Shown here: piece by piece, positions 33,662 to 46,204 of the stretch | Layout of the letters: every line of letters begins with the position of its first letter | How positions within the stretch are numbered: position 1 is the stretch's first letter | From: Notolepis coatsorum | Lineage: Eukaryota; Chordata; Actinopteri; Aulopiformes; Paralepididae | Length of the DNA: 64,000 nucleotides | Direction of reading: 5' to 3' | NCBI GenBank assembly: GCA_963971535.1 | Contig: OZ020598.1 | Location: forward strand, 88,488,985 to 88,552,984 | Translations under genes and position numbers: made by a program | The notes under the pieces: generated by a model | What the model saw: the letters and a program-made list of their open reading frames with translations, nothing else | Told to the model about the DNA's origin: nothing | Database searches by the model: none

Positions 33662-34340
33662 TTAACACTTTCCGTGCCACGGGTCCGGTGCCCCGGAACC
33701 CTGTTGCGTGCCACCACCCACTTCAATGATAGAGCTCTCATATTTGTGAACGCATAAACTATATCTTCTAATTATGGCTATGTGTATAATATGGCCGTCG
33801 CTTATCAATGACTTGTTTGCAGTCAACATTGTCGAAACTGATTGTTTTTTAATCAGTTCATTTCCGTTTTATACCATTTTGAAAAACGCTCGTTTTATGA
33901 AAGTTCCAGAACATTTCAGAAGATTCTGTGATAAACGCCCTTTACTGGAATATACTGGAATACACAAAAAACGTTGTAATTTTTCGGCCTATTTATTAAT
34001 ATTTTTCAAATAAACGCTAGATTATCTATAGTATATGTGTACTTATGCACGCTATAGAAGCGGGCTAAAAAATCGATTATCCATTTCCTGATCAGCACAC
34101 ACACGCACACACACACATAGGGCCCACGTTGATATCTCTCTGAAAAAAGCTCTGATTATCCCAAGACTGGTAAAAATAGATTCCTTACCTCAGATCAGAT
34201 GTTCTCCAAAAACATTATTCCAATTCCTGATTGCCATTCCAAATATCGATCGCGTTTATTGATCCAACGCTGGGTGGTCGAAACACCGATTCCACGCTGT
34301 TCTGATGGTCCACAATGAACCCGATCGGCTCGAGTTACAT
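33662..34340 (-). mobile_element. TTAA-family F copy 3 (truncated)
   Basis: TTAA at 33662 is followed by the terminus CACTTTCCGTGCCACGG. On the minus strand the core near 34275-34165 encodes NWNNVFG and is followed by the donor-like GAGGTAAGG. The inner part matches F copy 2. The other terminus is not found. Confidence 0.6.
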
Positions 34341-34633
34341 GCCTGAGAAGTAAATTATATATATTTATATAATTATTGTTATCGTTTTATCGCCCAGCCC
34401 CGACAGCACCATGGGAAGTGCAGAGAACATTGCATCAGTGACTCAGTGCATGTGTGTGTGTGTGTTCCTGTGGGTCGCCCATCGCGTGTGTGTTAAATAT
34501 GCATGACAAATAAAAATGTCTTCTTCTTCTTCTACACAGAAGCTTAGTAGAATTCTCTAATGGCGAAAAATATATATTATGTCAAATCAATTTGGTCCAA
34601 TGACCCCAAAACGAATAATCTATGTCACCAAAA

Positions 34634-34753
34634 GTAATGGATGGGATTATTCTCTATCAGACAATACTTAAACTAATGGATGGGCTCAGTATTCTCTATC
34701 AGACAATACTTAAACTAATGGATGGGATCAGTATTCTCTATCAGACAATACTT
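34634..34753 (+). repeat. Minisatellite, ~42-bp unit (left part)
   Basis: Units contain TAATGGATGGGATCAGTATT and CTCTATCAGACAATACTTAA. The array continues after the SINE at 36557-36650. Confidence 0.9.
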
Positions 34754-36556
34754 TTTTTAATCTACTTTTTCTCCCATTTTCTATTTTTCTCCCATCCCAA
34801 TTTCGTATCATCCAATTCAACCCTCCCCTGTCTCGAACGCTGTTTCTTGCCTCCCACAAGCCGGCTGCAATGTGGACTAAGTCATACATAGCACGAGTCC
34901 CCTCCGATACTCGAGGTAACAGCAGTCGCATCTTTTCACCTGCACGGCGCGATCTTTCAGCATCGGGGGTCTGGGCTTTGGAGGAGCCCCGCCCCCATCG
35001 CTTCCTGATTCTACTGCGCAGGCGAACCAACCGACCTGTAGGAGTCGCTGTCCACAACGCCCGATCCCCACCCATCAGTTTCCCACCCCTAATACTGCCA
35101 ATGTGTATTAGTACGGACGACCAGCTAAACTGAAAGCAATGTGGAGCGCTGGGCTCGAACAGGCGAACCCAGCGTCTCCAGTATTCGTGGTGAGCGCCTT
35201 GCCCACTGCACCACGTACATTTACATTTACATTTAGTCATTTAGCTGACGCTTTTATCCAAAGCGACTTACAAGTTCTGTACGACAAGCCATCAGGAAGA
35301 GCACAACTCTATCAGCTGAGTAACAATGTTCATCAAAGTGTTGAGTGCTACAGTGTAGGTTAGTTTATTAGGACAAGTGCATGACAGTATGGTTAGTTAG
35401 GGTTAGATTTTTTTTTTTTTTTTTTAATTCAGATAATGGTTGAAGAAGTGAGTCTTTAGTCGACGGCGAAAGATTGGACGTGTTTCGGCTGTCCTAACTG
35501 GGGTGGGTAGTTCATTCCACCATTGTGGGGCAAGGACTGAGAATAGGCGACTTCTCTTTGATGACCCTCCCGGAGCTTGGATAGGAGTAGGTCTGAGGCG
35601 GCCAGAAGATGCAGAGCGTAGGGGTCTTGAGGGTGTGTAGTTAGAGACCATTGACCGGAGGTAGGCGGGAGCAGTTCCCTTTGCCGCACGGTATGCTAGG
35701 TCAAGGGCCTTGAAGCGGATTCGTGCAGCAATGGGGAGCCAGTGCAGGTCCCTAAGAAGTGGGGTGACATGGGCCGACTTCGGTAGGTTTGAGATCAGGC
35801 GGGCCGCTGCGTTCTGAATGAGTTGAAGAGGCTTAGTGGCAGTGGCCGGGAGGCCAGCGAGCAGTGCGTTGCAGTAGTCGAGGCGGGAGATGACTGTTGA
35901 TTGGACGAGGAGTTGGGTGGCTTCTTTTGTCAGGAAGGGGCGTATCCTTCTGACGTTGCTCAGGAGGAATCGGCAGGTTCTGGTTGTCGCTGCGATGTGA
36001 GCAGAGAAGTTCAACTGGTCGTCGAGGACAACACCAAGGTTCTTGGCGGTCGGGGACGCGGTCACAGCTGCATTCTCGACTGTGATGGAAAGGTCGGTCA
36101 GGGGGGAGGATTTGGCCGGCAGGTGGAGCAATTCTGTTTTGCTTAGGTTCAGTTTGAGGTGGTTGGTCGTCATCCAGGCGGAGATGTCGGACAGACAGGC
36201 CGAGATCCGCTCAGAGACGTGGATATCTGAGGGAGGGAAGGAGAGGAAGAGTTGAGTATCGTCGGCATAACAGTGGTAGGAGAAGCCATGAGACGTGATA
36301 ATGTTACCCAGTGATTTAGTGTAGAGGGAGAAGAGAAGGGGTCCTAAAACCGAGCCCTGGGGGACACCCGTCCGCAGGGGGCGGGTGGCCGACAGGGTCC
36401 CTCTCCATGACACTTGGTAGGAGCGGTCATTGAGGTATGATGACAACCATGTCAGCGCAGAGCCAGCCACTCCCATTCCTGCGAGGGCCGCGAGGAGGAT
36501 CTGGTGGTTGACTGTGTCGAAGGCTGCAGATAGATCTAGGAGAATCGTAGCCGCCC
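34754..36556 (-). repeat. SINE A copy 4 with 17-bp target duplication, split by an L2 LINE
   Basis: TCTATCAGACAATACTT lies at 34737-34753 and 36557-36573. The body runs 34754-35217, the head's first bases are GCCGCCC at 36550-36556, and the LINE 35218-36545 sits between them. It was inserted in the 42-bp minisatellite. Confidence 0.92.
35218..36545 (-). mobile_element. L2-type LINE, 5'-truncated, with long intact RT frame
   Basis: CGTA is repeated at 35214-35217 and 36546-36549. On the minus strand the frame begins at the truncation point with ILLDLSAAFDTVNH (RT motif A) and continues through GVPQGSVLGPLLFSLY and the catalytic HCYADDTQLFLSF. It stays open to FFNHYLN at 35424, about 370 codons. 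The 3' region ends with TTATCCAAAGCGACTTACAA inverted and a (TTTACA)n-type tail at 35218. The lack of stops suggests a fairly young insertion. Fingers, endonuclease and the N-terminal part are missing, so it is inactive. Confidence 0.93.
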
Positions 36557-36650
36557 TCTATCAGACAATACTTAAACTAATGGATGGGATCAGTATTCTC
36601 TATCAGACAATACTTAAACTAATGGATGGGATCAGTATTCTCTATCAATA
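36557..36650 (+). repeat. Minisatellite, ~42-bp unit (right part)
   Basis: Two further units of the 34634 array, the last one incomplete (TATCAATACTTC). Confidence 0.9.
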
Positions 36651-37030
36651 CTTCAAGTCCAGAAATTGTATTGGTTGTGAAAAGGTGGTATTGGTGCATC
36701 TCTTATTGACCTACTGTATCTCATGCCCTGCCCTCTTTTCTTGATCCTCCAATCACACCTGCTGCTTTCCTTGGACAAACGTGACTCCTATGCAATCATA
36801 TATACTGTATTAATTATATCATTTACACACGCCATACTGTATTATCTTCATTTTTCTAGCCGCTCTCTAATAAAAAGCATTCCGCACTGCCCCAGTTTGG
36901 CTGAACGGCGTGTTGCATGTCCTATGGTGGCCTGTGAGGTGACCGGCTGGCTGCAGGAATGTACGGCTGGGTCATGTGAGAGCAGACCGGTCTGGTGGGA
37001 CTCCTAATGAAACCTTGCCCGAGGGGACCA
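36651..37030. other. Unassigned interval
   Basis: No coding evidence; the frame at 36723-37007 has no recognisable domain. Confidence 0.35.
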
Positions 37031-37125
37031 TTAACCCTTTCCCTACCACACTACCAAAGGGTTAACCCTTTAACCGTCTGTAGTGTAGGGTTAACCTGCT
37101 GTATTGTGGTAGTGAAAGGGCTAAT
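37031..37125. repeat. TTAACCC-motif palindromic array
   Basis: ATTAACCCTTTCCCTACCAC runs forward, then GTATTGTGGTAGTGAAAGGG in reverse, around a centre AACCCTTTAACCGTCTGTAG. This is the same family as 7434 and 60547, with more substitutions. Confidence 0.8.
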
Positions 37126-37432
37126 CGAGAGTGTAGAAACAATCACAAAATAACTCCACACAAGTGTTGTTTATAATGAGAGATCCATCAGTTGGATGTC
37201 CACACAAACAAATAACACCAGTTTAATTTGACACATATTCAAAACATCACGAATCACCTGAATAATTGAGTACCTCAGATGAAGAACCATATAACTCAAA
37301 ACTTTATTATCTAAAGAAGGTAAGTTAGAGTGTTGTGTCCATTCATATGTAAAAGGCAGTAGAGGCTGAGTACTTTATTATCTAAAGATGGTAAGTTAGA
37401 GTGTTGTGTCCATTCATATGTAAAAGATATTT

Positions 37433-37690
37433 CAGCTCTAGAAACAACAAATCTTAATTTGGCAATGTTTCTGAGCTGATAAAAACATGACCGTGTGAGC
37501 TGGTTGACATGGCTGTTAAAAGACAGAGTCATCAAAAATTACACCTAAGTTCCTCACATGAGGTTTGACACACTGACCTAAAGGTCCAATGGAATTTTTT
37601 ATAATGGGGATGATGTGGTCGGGAGCAATAATGAGGGCTTCTGTCTTACTTGCATTAAGCTGAAGGAAATTATCAGCCATCCAGACAGTA
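37433..37690 (-). pseudogene. LINE reverse-transcriptase fragment
   Basis: On the minus strand, WMADNFLQLNASKTEALII is followed by VRNLGVIFDDSV and, in a shifted frame, HVNQLTRSCFYQLRNIAKLR. This is the RT thumb region of L2/Rex-type LINEs. It has a frameshift and no catalytic YADD. Confidence 0.85.
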
Positions 37691-37804
37691 GAGGTTGAGT
37701 ACTTTATTATCTAAAGATGGTAAGTTAGTGTTCATTCATAGTTAAAGACAGTAGAGATTGAGTACTTTATTAAATAAAGATGGTCAGTTTAGTGTTGTGT
37801 CCAT

Positions 37805-37930
37805 TCATTGATTGATTGATTGATAACTTTATTAGCAGATTGCAGTACGGCTCAATACAAACAACTGCTAAGAGGATGCAGACCAGAAAAATACTTTCGT
37901 CTTGTTTACATAAGGGTCCTCCATTTTCAA
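37805..37930 (-). repeat. LINE 3' tail fragment
   Basis: (TTGA)n is followed by TAACTTTATTAGCAGATTGC, GGATGCAGACCAG and TCCATTTTCAATT. This is the reverse of the 3' end at 41800-41960. Confidence 0.85.
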
Positions 37931-38050
37931 TTAATCAAGTTAAAGTCATAGTTAAAGACAGTAGAGGTAGAGTAGTTTATTATCTAAAGATGGTAAGTTA
38001 GAGTGATGTGTTCATTCATAGTTAAAAACAGTAGAGGTTGAGTACTTGTG

Positions 38051-39304
<1,254 letters not shown>

Positions 39305-40450
39305 CACTAGACGGCGGTATCGAGCACCCTTTCTAACATTGTATCCTGGGCTGTGGGATGGCCAAGGGTTTTTCCTTGTCGGGCAAGACAAACGGTTCTG
39401 CCGGGTTACATTGAAGCCCGTCAAATATGCCCGATCCATATGTTATGCTGGATTATACCGTCGAGCAAATGGACATTGGATATACCAGATGGCGATCAAA
39501 CAATTGGAATATTCTTTTTGGATTACTCCCGGCCACAGGTAAGGGCGATTTGACGTCAATTTGAGCTTGATCCTGAAATGCTTTCATACCGATCGGGCTG
39601 ATAACCGTCTTTAGTGTTACTGACAATCAAATAATTAGAACAACCCCCCCCTTTCATGCATTCATGATGGAACATAATAGCTATGATCTAGATTTGATTT
39701 CGGGACAATAGCGGGTTCAGGCAAGAAACGGCAACGCCATCCCAATTTCTTATCATCCAATTCAACCCTCCCCTGTCACGAACGCTGTTTCTTGCCTCCC
39801 ACAAGCCGGCTGCAATGTGGACTAAGTCATACATAGCACAAGTCCCCTCCGGTACTTGAGGTAACAGCAGTCGCATCTTTTCACCTGCGCAGCTCGATCT
39901 CTCAGTGGCGAGGAGTAACGCGTGGGAGGCTGCCCCCGACACTTCCTGATTCTACTGCGCAGGCGCACCAACCGACCTGTAGGAGTCGCTGTCCACAACG
40001 CCCGATCCCCACCCATCAGTTTCCCACCCCCTAATACGGCCAATGTGTATTAGTACGGACGACCAGCTAAACTGAAAGCAAATGTGGAGCGCTGGGCTCG
40101 AACAGGCAAGCCCAGCGTCTCCAGATTTCGTGGCGAGCGCCTTGCCCACTACGCCACGTAGCCGCCCTGTATACTGCCATAACTAAGCATTTCATGAATT
40201 ACCCTAGACCGCTCTAAAACCATACTTATATTCACCACGGTATAACACGGGAACGTATGGATGGAAAAATTATCTCTTTTTTGCATCTTGACCGGAAGAA
40301 ACTCAATGTCAAATGACTATAGTATTGTATCTGTGGCTATAATATAGAATATATATTTAGCTCTACAAACAAGGTGACTAACCCCCATCATTTGCAGCGT
40401 GGTAGTAGCTACCACAGGATAAGGCTAATCCCCGGCGGTCAATGAGTTAA
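39305..40450 (+). mobile_element. TTAA-family F copy 4
   Basis: The right end is GGCGGTCAATGAG followed by TTAA at 40447-40450. The core at 39460-39545 encodes NWNILFG and ends in CAGGTAAGG. The right part (ATATTCACCACGGTATAA) matches the other copies. The left terminus is not clear. SINE A is inserted at 39738-40167. Confidence 0.65.
39738..40167 (-). repeat. SINE A copy 5
   Basis: CCATCCCAATTTCTTATCAT to the head end CCACGTAGCCGCCC at 40154-40167. The A-rich tail is missing. It is inserted in F copy 4. Confidence 0.88.
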
Positions 40451-40455
40451 CAACC

Positions 40456-40674
40456 TGCCCACTATACCGAGACATCAGAGACATATACTTCCCACAAATT
40501 GCAAACACCCAAAGAGACTTTGAAAACATGGCAAATAACTCAAAACTCCCATACCTACTGGGAGAAATACAACAATGTGCAAACACAGCAGCAAGATTTG
40601 TGAGCTGCTGTGACAAGAAAAAGACATCCAATGGAATACAACCACACAAAAAAACTCCTTCTGTACTGTTCTGA
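40456..40674 (+). pseudogene. LINE-like C-terminal coding remnant, right piece
   Basis: An open frame of 72 codons plus stop: CPLYRDIRDIYFPQIA, then NSKLPYLLGEIQQC, ending TPSVLF. The CPLY...R and LPYLLGE pattern is common at the C-terminus of fish non-LTR retrotransposons. A GT-rich 3' region follows to the GA microsatellite at 40769. Confidence 0.5.
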
Positions 40675-40765
40675 TTTCTCTGTTTGATTGTTTTGTTTTG
40701 TTTGGCTTTGGCAATGTAAACGTATGTTTCCCATGTCAATATCAATCCCATTTTAATTGAATTGA

Positions 40766-40885
<120 letters not shown>

Positions 40886-41080
40886 AAGATTTAATTAAAC
40901 CAGTGCACGGCACTCATGTTATTGTGGTCGTTTTTGTTCTCTCTCTATCTCGCTCTCTCTGGCTCTCTCTCTTCTGCGCTCTTCCTCTTGTTCTCTCTCT
41001 CGCTCTCTCTCTCTTGCTCTCTCCCTTTTGCTCCCTCTCTTGCTCTCTCTCACCTCTCTCCCTATCCCCCTCTCTCTCTT

Positions 41081-42013
41081 GACTATGACTATGCGTGCAC
41101 CTCATGGTACCAAAGCACCTCAAAGGCGCTTAAAACAAAATTACAAACATCACAAAACAAACTGGTCAGACTACTACTTGACCTGAACCCCAGAACCCAC
41201 CTCACCCCTGCCCACTTTGCCAACCTAGGATGGCTTAGAGTAGACGACAGAGTACAGCAACTTGCAATGGGCCTGGTCTACAAGATACACTATACGACCG
41301 GGGTGCCCATGTACATGTCAAAATACTTCCCAAAGGTCAGTGAATACCACAACCACTACACCAGAGGAAGCTCAACAAATCATGTTAAACCCAGATTCGG
41401 CTCAAACAAGGGACTAAACACGTTTCGCAATTATGCCACAACAATGTGGAACGCCCTACCCAAAGCTGTAAAGGAATGTGAATCCCTGCCCACATTCAAA
41501 ACCGCTCTTAAAGAGCACCTACGGGAGGCTGCAATTCGAAACTGGCCACCGTAAATGCCCAAAACCCCCACCACCTCCTAATAGACAGTCTCCTCACCAC
41601 CGCATGTATATATTCCCTCCCCGCCGTATGTATATTTCCCTCCCACCCACCCACCCCCTCCTAATGTACAGTCCCCTCCCCATCATATGTATATACTCTG
41701 TCAGGATCTAGGGGTAACAGTACTGTATATTTGAATACCGTTATGTCACAAATGTATCAGTACTAAATACCTATATGTCCCTATGCCATAAATGTCATGT
41801 ATGTTGTGTATGTCATAAATGTCTATATGAATTGAAAATGGGGGACCCTGATGGAAACAAGACAAACGTCTTTCTCAGGTCTGCATCCCCTTAACAATTG
41901 TGTGTATTGAGCCGTACTGTATTGTACCCATTCTGCAATCTGTTAAATAAAGTTTTCATTCATTCATTCATTCATTCATTCATTCATTCATTCATTCATT
42001 CATTCATTCATTC
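41081..42013 (+). mobile_element. LINE, 5'-truncated (C-terminal frame, 3' UTR and (TTCA)n tail)
   Basis: The open frame 41081-41554 encodes the region after the RT catalytic domain: SQNKLVRLLLDLNPR, HYTRGSSTNHVKPRFGSNKG, MWNALPKAVKE, ending AIRNWPP. The 3' region contains TTGAAAATGGGGGACCCTGA and AATAAAG. It ends in a long TTCA repeat, the usual 3' microsatellite tail of this clade. Catalytic motifs are absent, so it cannot retrotranspose itself. Fragments of the same family occur at 7977, 18565 and 37805. Confidence 0.93.
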
Positions 42014-42084
42014 TTGCTCTTTCTCCCCCCCTCTCTCTCGCTCTCTCTTGCTCTTTCTCCCTCTCTCTCTAGCTCTCTCTTGCT

Positions 42085-42555
42085 CAGTGGTGCAGTCGTA
42101 ATATGGGAACTGCCCAAACGCCACGTGCACACGCGTGCACGCGCATACATGTTCCCTCGGTTGCGCACAGAACAGATGATTATTATGCATAAATGTTTTA
42201 AATGTAATTGTAGTTACAATTTCTTTAATTAAATTAACTTAAACTAGAAAAGTAAATACAAACTAAATTAACAATGTAACTTAGAGTTAGTTTACAGAAG
42301 GACAGTTTCCTTCAGAGACTGAAGCACAATGTCTCATCCTTCCAGTCGGGACCACAGATCAAGCAACCCCCCACCAGCTCTTCTCGTTGTTATGCTATCG
42401 GTATCCTATTATTATGCAAAGTCTAGGTGATAAGTGACGGCCGGCGCGACGAGTCCAGTGACAATTGTGAACGCATTTTTGTGTGCGCGCGTACTTCTGC
42501 CTCAGTGATCTACTACAACGGCGTGTAACCGCGTGTGTGCACGACTGCATCGCTG
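42085..42555. mobile_element. MITE B copy 2 with 8-bp target duplication
   Basis: It starts CAGTGGTGCAGTCGTAATAT and ends CACGACTGCATCGCTG. CTCTTGCT is duplicated at 42077-42084 and 42556-42563. This copy is longer than the others because of about 170 bp of AT-rich sequence at 42170-42350. Confidence 0.9.
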
Positions 42556-42558
42556 CTC

Positions 42559-42560
42559 TT

Positions 42561-42603
<43 letters not shown>
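42559..42603. repeat. (CT)n microsatellite
   Basis: About 45 bp, the continuation of the CT-rich tract that MITE B copy 2 entered. Confidence 0.92.
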
Positions 42604-42608
<5 letters not shown>

Positions 42609-42760
42609 CCATCCATCACTCCCCGTTCCTTTTCTCCCTCAATACGCTTACATCTGAACTCAGATCAGCAAGTTTCTCATGACACATAGTAGCAGTGTGT
42701 CAGTGGAAATGAGGAAATTAAAAGTAATAGAAAGAGCCGTACTGCTTGATTATTTGTTAT

Positions 42761-43165
42761 TTAAAGGGGAACTATTTTACTATTTCTTTCACTATTTGGG
42801 CACTTTTACACAATCTCTGTGAGTCTATGGAACACCTCTGTAATTTTTTCTTTTATTTTATTCATTGTTTTGTATTTCTAATGAAGTCCTCAAAAACAGC
42901 ATTTTTCTACCTCAAGATCTTAAACCGTTTTGAGCCTGGGCTCCAACCACAATGAGTCTCAACATGCAGCTGAGTCTATCTGACATCACAAATCAGCACA
43001 TTTTCAGATGACTCAGTTCAGTGAGGGTGAATATTGTGAGAGGAGAATTGGAAGAATGCGCCAATATGAGAATTAGAGACATAGATCATATTAATATAAG
43101 TCCATATAGCTAGGAAACAATGCTAAACACTGAAAAAGGCCATTTATAAGATAGTTCCCCTTTAA
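42761..43165. mobile_element. TTAA-type MITE with 15-bp inverted ends
   Basis: TTAAAGGGGAACTAT and ATAGTTCCCCTTTAA are perfect inverted ends. The outer TTAA may be the duplication. No coding. A second copy is broken across 19400 and 21940-22133. Confidence 0.85.
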
Positions 43166-43204
43166 ACACAATTATTCATTGACTCATTGATTGCTTTGGT
43201 AACA

Positions 43205-43590
43205 TCATGCATTTATCGAACACACCAACATTATGGAAAATATGCTTGCCGTCTTCTCCAGAGTCAGACAAGAAGATAGATACCAATTTCCTCTCTGTGC
43301 GTTCAGTAGAAAGCTATCCGGAAGGGGTGCTCCAGTAGCACACCATGTTACCGCGCTGCGTCGCGGGACTCCGTGCTGCGTCACGGATCTGGTTGACTCC
43401 GAGTTCGATTCCCGGACTCGCCGTCATTTGCCGAATGTCTCCCCCTGCTCTCTCTCCCGTTTCACCCTACAACTGTCGGTCATGCTTGACCAGAAAAGCG
43501 ATAAACGCTAAAAAAAAAAAAAGTTTAAAAAAAAAGAAAGCTATCCGGCTGCAAGCTAGCCTAGCTTAGCACAAATGAATGGAAGCCAGA
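43205..43590. repeat. Copy of the 2991-type MITE interior, split by SINE E
   Basis: ACACCAACATTATGG, GATAGATACCAATTTCCTCT and GTAGAAAGCTATCCGG are the reverse of 3005-3125, interrupted at 43322-43534. Confidence 0.75.
43322..43534 (+). repeat. SINE E (tRNA-derived) with poly(A) and 14-bp target duplication
   Basis: AGAAAGCTATCCGG flanks it at 43308-43321 and 43535-43548. The B box GAGTTCGATTCCC is at 43401. It ends in an A-rich tail. Only one copy is in the window. Confidence 0.88.
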
Positions 43591-43754
43591 TACAGACCAC
43601 TAGCCTAGCTGCTTCAAACTCTGGGATAGGTGTTTTTGGCCAACAGCTAGGCTAGCTGGTCCGTATCCGCTAGCTGGTATCCATCTTCTTGTCAGACGGC
43701 ATGACGGTGCATGTGTTTCTTAAAGATTAATACAAAATAAATAATAATAACTTT

Positions 43755-44135
43755 AAATAGTTCTGTGTGGAGTTTGCATGTTCTCCCCGTGCTCGCAAGG
43801 GTTTCCCCCCCGATAAGATAAACCCAATGGAAAAACATGCACACAACAGATCGCTGTCGCGTTCTTGACGAAGACGGGCAGGAGCACTTGGATTGGTCCC
43901 CGGGCGCGGTACCTCGCCGATGCCCTGTCTGCTCCCGGCTGCCCTTGGGGGGAAGGACGACGGGATGGGTTAAGCACAGAGCTCAATCGCGTCGGCGACT
44001 GAGAAAAAAGACAATGCATGTGTGTGTGTGTGTGTATTCCAGTGTGTGTGTGCCGCTCCCATTGCATGTCCCAGTTCGTTGCATGCCGAATAAAGACCTC
44101 TAAAGAGGTCCTGCATTATTATTATTATTAATAGT
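43755..44135 (+). repeat. SINE D copy 2, 5'-truncated
   Basis: TGTGTGGAGTTTGCATGTTC, GGTCCCCGGGCG and CCCTTGGGGGGAAGGACG match 32490-32634. It ends GAATAAAGACCTC and (ATT)n. The tRNA-like head is absent. Confidence 0.8.
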
Positions 44136-44594
44136 ATTCAACTGAAAAACAAAAACATGACCTGACTGAAAGTCTTGACCTGGCTAAAAGTTGATTATCT
44201 TGTTTTCATAATCGTAATTGAAAATAAAATGTTATTTAATTTCCCAGCCCTAGAAGGTCTAGGTTTGGCTGTGTACTGGCTATGTACACATTTTTGGTTA
44301 CCGTGACAGCAAATGACCAGTTTCCAGAAGTTCTGTTCTGTTCTGGTCTATTCTAAATCTATTCTATTCTATGATTCTTGTTGACAGAGAGAGAAGCCTA
44401 CTATATAATCACCAAGTGAAGTTAAGCTCTATTTGCTGCTAAAGGGAATTTGAGTGAGAAGGAAAACATGTAAAACATCTACAGACACCCATGTTTCTAT
44501 ACAGGGCCGGTTCTAGCTTTTTGGGGGCCCTATGCGAAATGTTTGGGGGCCCTTATTTTGGGATTCCAAACCCTTTAACACTTTCAGCGCCGGG

Positions 44595-44894
44595 CAGGGG
44601 TGCAGTCGTAATATCGGAACTGCCTGGACGCCACGTGCACGCGCGCTCACGCGCATACATGTTCCCTCGCGTGTGCACAGACCAGCTCAAGCAAACCCCC
44701 CACAGGGCTTGTATTTTGGTCTTGCACTTCTCTTTCTTTGTTATGCTATGCAAATACTAGGTGATAAGTGCCGGGTACTTGGCGCACGGCGCAACAGTAG
44801 AGTGAAAGTTGTGAACGCATTTTTGTGCGCGCACTTCTGCTCAGCGAACTGCTAGGACGGCGTGGTACCGAGTGGTACCACCACTGCATCACTG
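44595..44894. mobile_element. MITE B copy 3 with 8-bp target duplication
   Basis: CAGGGGTGCAGTCGTAATAT to CCACTGCATCACTG. GCGCCGGG is duplicated at 44587-44594 and 44895-44902. It is inserted just inside the left end of F copy 5. Confidence 0.9.
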
Positions 44895-45697
44895 GCGCCG
44901 GGCCCGACTATAGTCGGGTAAACTCGCCGAACGTTGAGCGCCAGGACCCCTGAAAACCCGAGTATAGTCGGGTTTTCATCGCTATTTCTTTTATTCGATA
45001 TTTCCATTAATAAAAACATGCCGGCAGCCTGTGTTATCACTGGGGATGGGTCTGAGATCGCAAAAGTCCAACCGCCGCCTAGGCCTGCCGCGATAATCAA
45101 TAAATCGATTAATCGGCGCGATAATTAAAATGAATGCAATGATTTTGACTGGCGCGATTAATTGCTATTTGCAATTCCGCCTTGTTTTAATGAGGCGGAA
45201 CCAGTACCCCTTGTCAGTCACTCTCCCTGTGGGGGGCCGCTGACATTACTACAGAGTACAGCACGGGAGCTCCGTGGGGCACTAGCAACGCCACATAGCT
45301 TAACTACATTTCTCAATAGTGTTGCTCCTTTTAACCAAGTAGCGTTCTTTGTAGTGTAGCTATTTTTAGACCCAAGTAGTTACTCGCTACTACCCGGAGA
45401 AACTGGACTGCTAAATAAAGATTAAAGATCTAGCGTTGATGCTATTCAATGCTATCAACATTAGCTAAATAGCTAACAAACTAAATACAATGTATACTAT
45501 AGCATAGCTACAACACATAATAACGTTAATACAATTACATGCATCATTGTTTACAATGAACGGGTGGGGCTAGTCACAGGTAGTTTCGAGTCGTGCCTAC
45601 AGGGCTATTCTATTATATACGGCTTTGACGCTTCCTCCTCATCGTTGATTGCCTGTAGTAGCTGCATCTAACGTTAGTAGCTAACGTTAAAACTAAC

Positions 45698-46204
45698 TGT
45701 AATGGAAATTATTAAAGGACAAACGATGAGCCGCTTACATTAATCATTCTGAGTCATTATTAATAATAATAGAAAGGTTTATTTAATAAAGACAGTTCAA
45801 TGACAGCGTGGCCACGCTGCCAGACCAGTCACCCCCCCAGAGGCAGACATGTTAACCCACTAGCGTCTGACAGGGGACTGGCCTAGAGGCCTGGTCCGAC
45901 ATACAATTGAATACATGAAATTACGTAGAAGAAAACAAAATGGCTGGTTAGAGAAATTAATAATACGACTATGTTATGGCTAAGCCTGGAAGGAAAAACA
46001 GCTCCATCTTACAGTTCCCATGACCTTGGGTTATAGCTCTATGGCTGGTAGGAACAGCAACTTCGTTACGACTGAGAGAATGATAGAGTATCTTAAAGAG
46101 ACATACACACATTAACCAGTAAATCTGGTTGGACTGAAACTCTAGCTGTATGACATGATAAAATAACAGAGACTCATAATGACATGATAATATATTCCAC
46201 GACA
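45698..46204 (-). repeat. LTR (3' copy relative to the element)
   Basis: It starts TGTAATGGAAATTATT and ends ATTCCACGACA. By eye I found no difference from 52795-53301 over 507 bp. Confidence 0.92.

Larger units (their letters stand above)
32635..34402. mobile_element. hAT-like element, relative of 18287-19350
   Basis: The left end TAGGGCTGGGCGATATGG and the right end TTATCGCCCAGCCCC are inverted relatives of the element at 18287. Flanks are diverged, so no clean duplication is visible. It carries SINE A (33029-33508) and a TTAA-family copy (33662-34340). Confidence 0.7.
32348..34530 (+). repeat. SINE D copy 1 (tRNA-derived), interrupted by a hAT-like element
   Basis: The head has an A-box-like GTGTTGTAGTGGTTAAC (32367) and B box GTTCGATTCCC (32413). 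The body contains TGTGTGGAGTTTGCATGTTC and GGTCCCCGGGCG up to about 32634. It resumes after 34402 with diverged sequence leading to GTGCATGTGTGTGTG and ends with AAATAAAAATG and (TTC)n at 34530. The same SINE body is at 43755-44135. Confidence 0.75.
37300..38050. repeat. Scattered tandem repeat, AGTACTTTATTATCTAAAGA unit
   Basis: Units with GGTAAGTTAGAGTGTTGTGT and CAGTAGAGGTTGAGTACTTT occur near 37310, 37365, 37685, 37745, 37950 and 38020. They are separated by the LINE pieces listed next. Confidence 0.8.
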
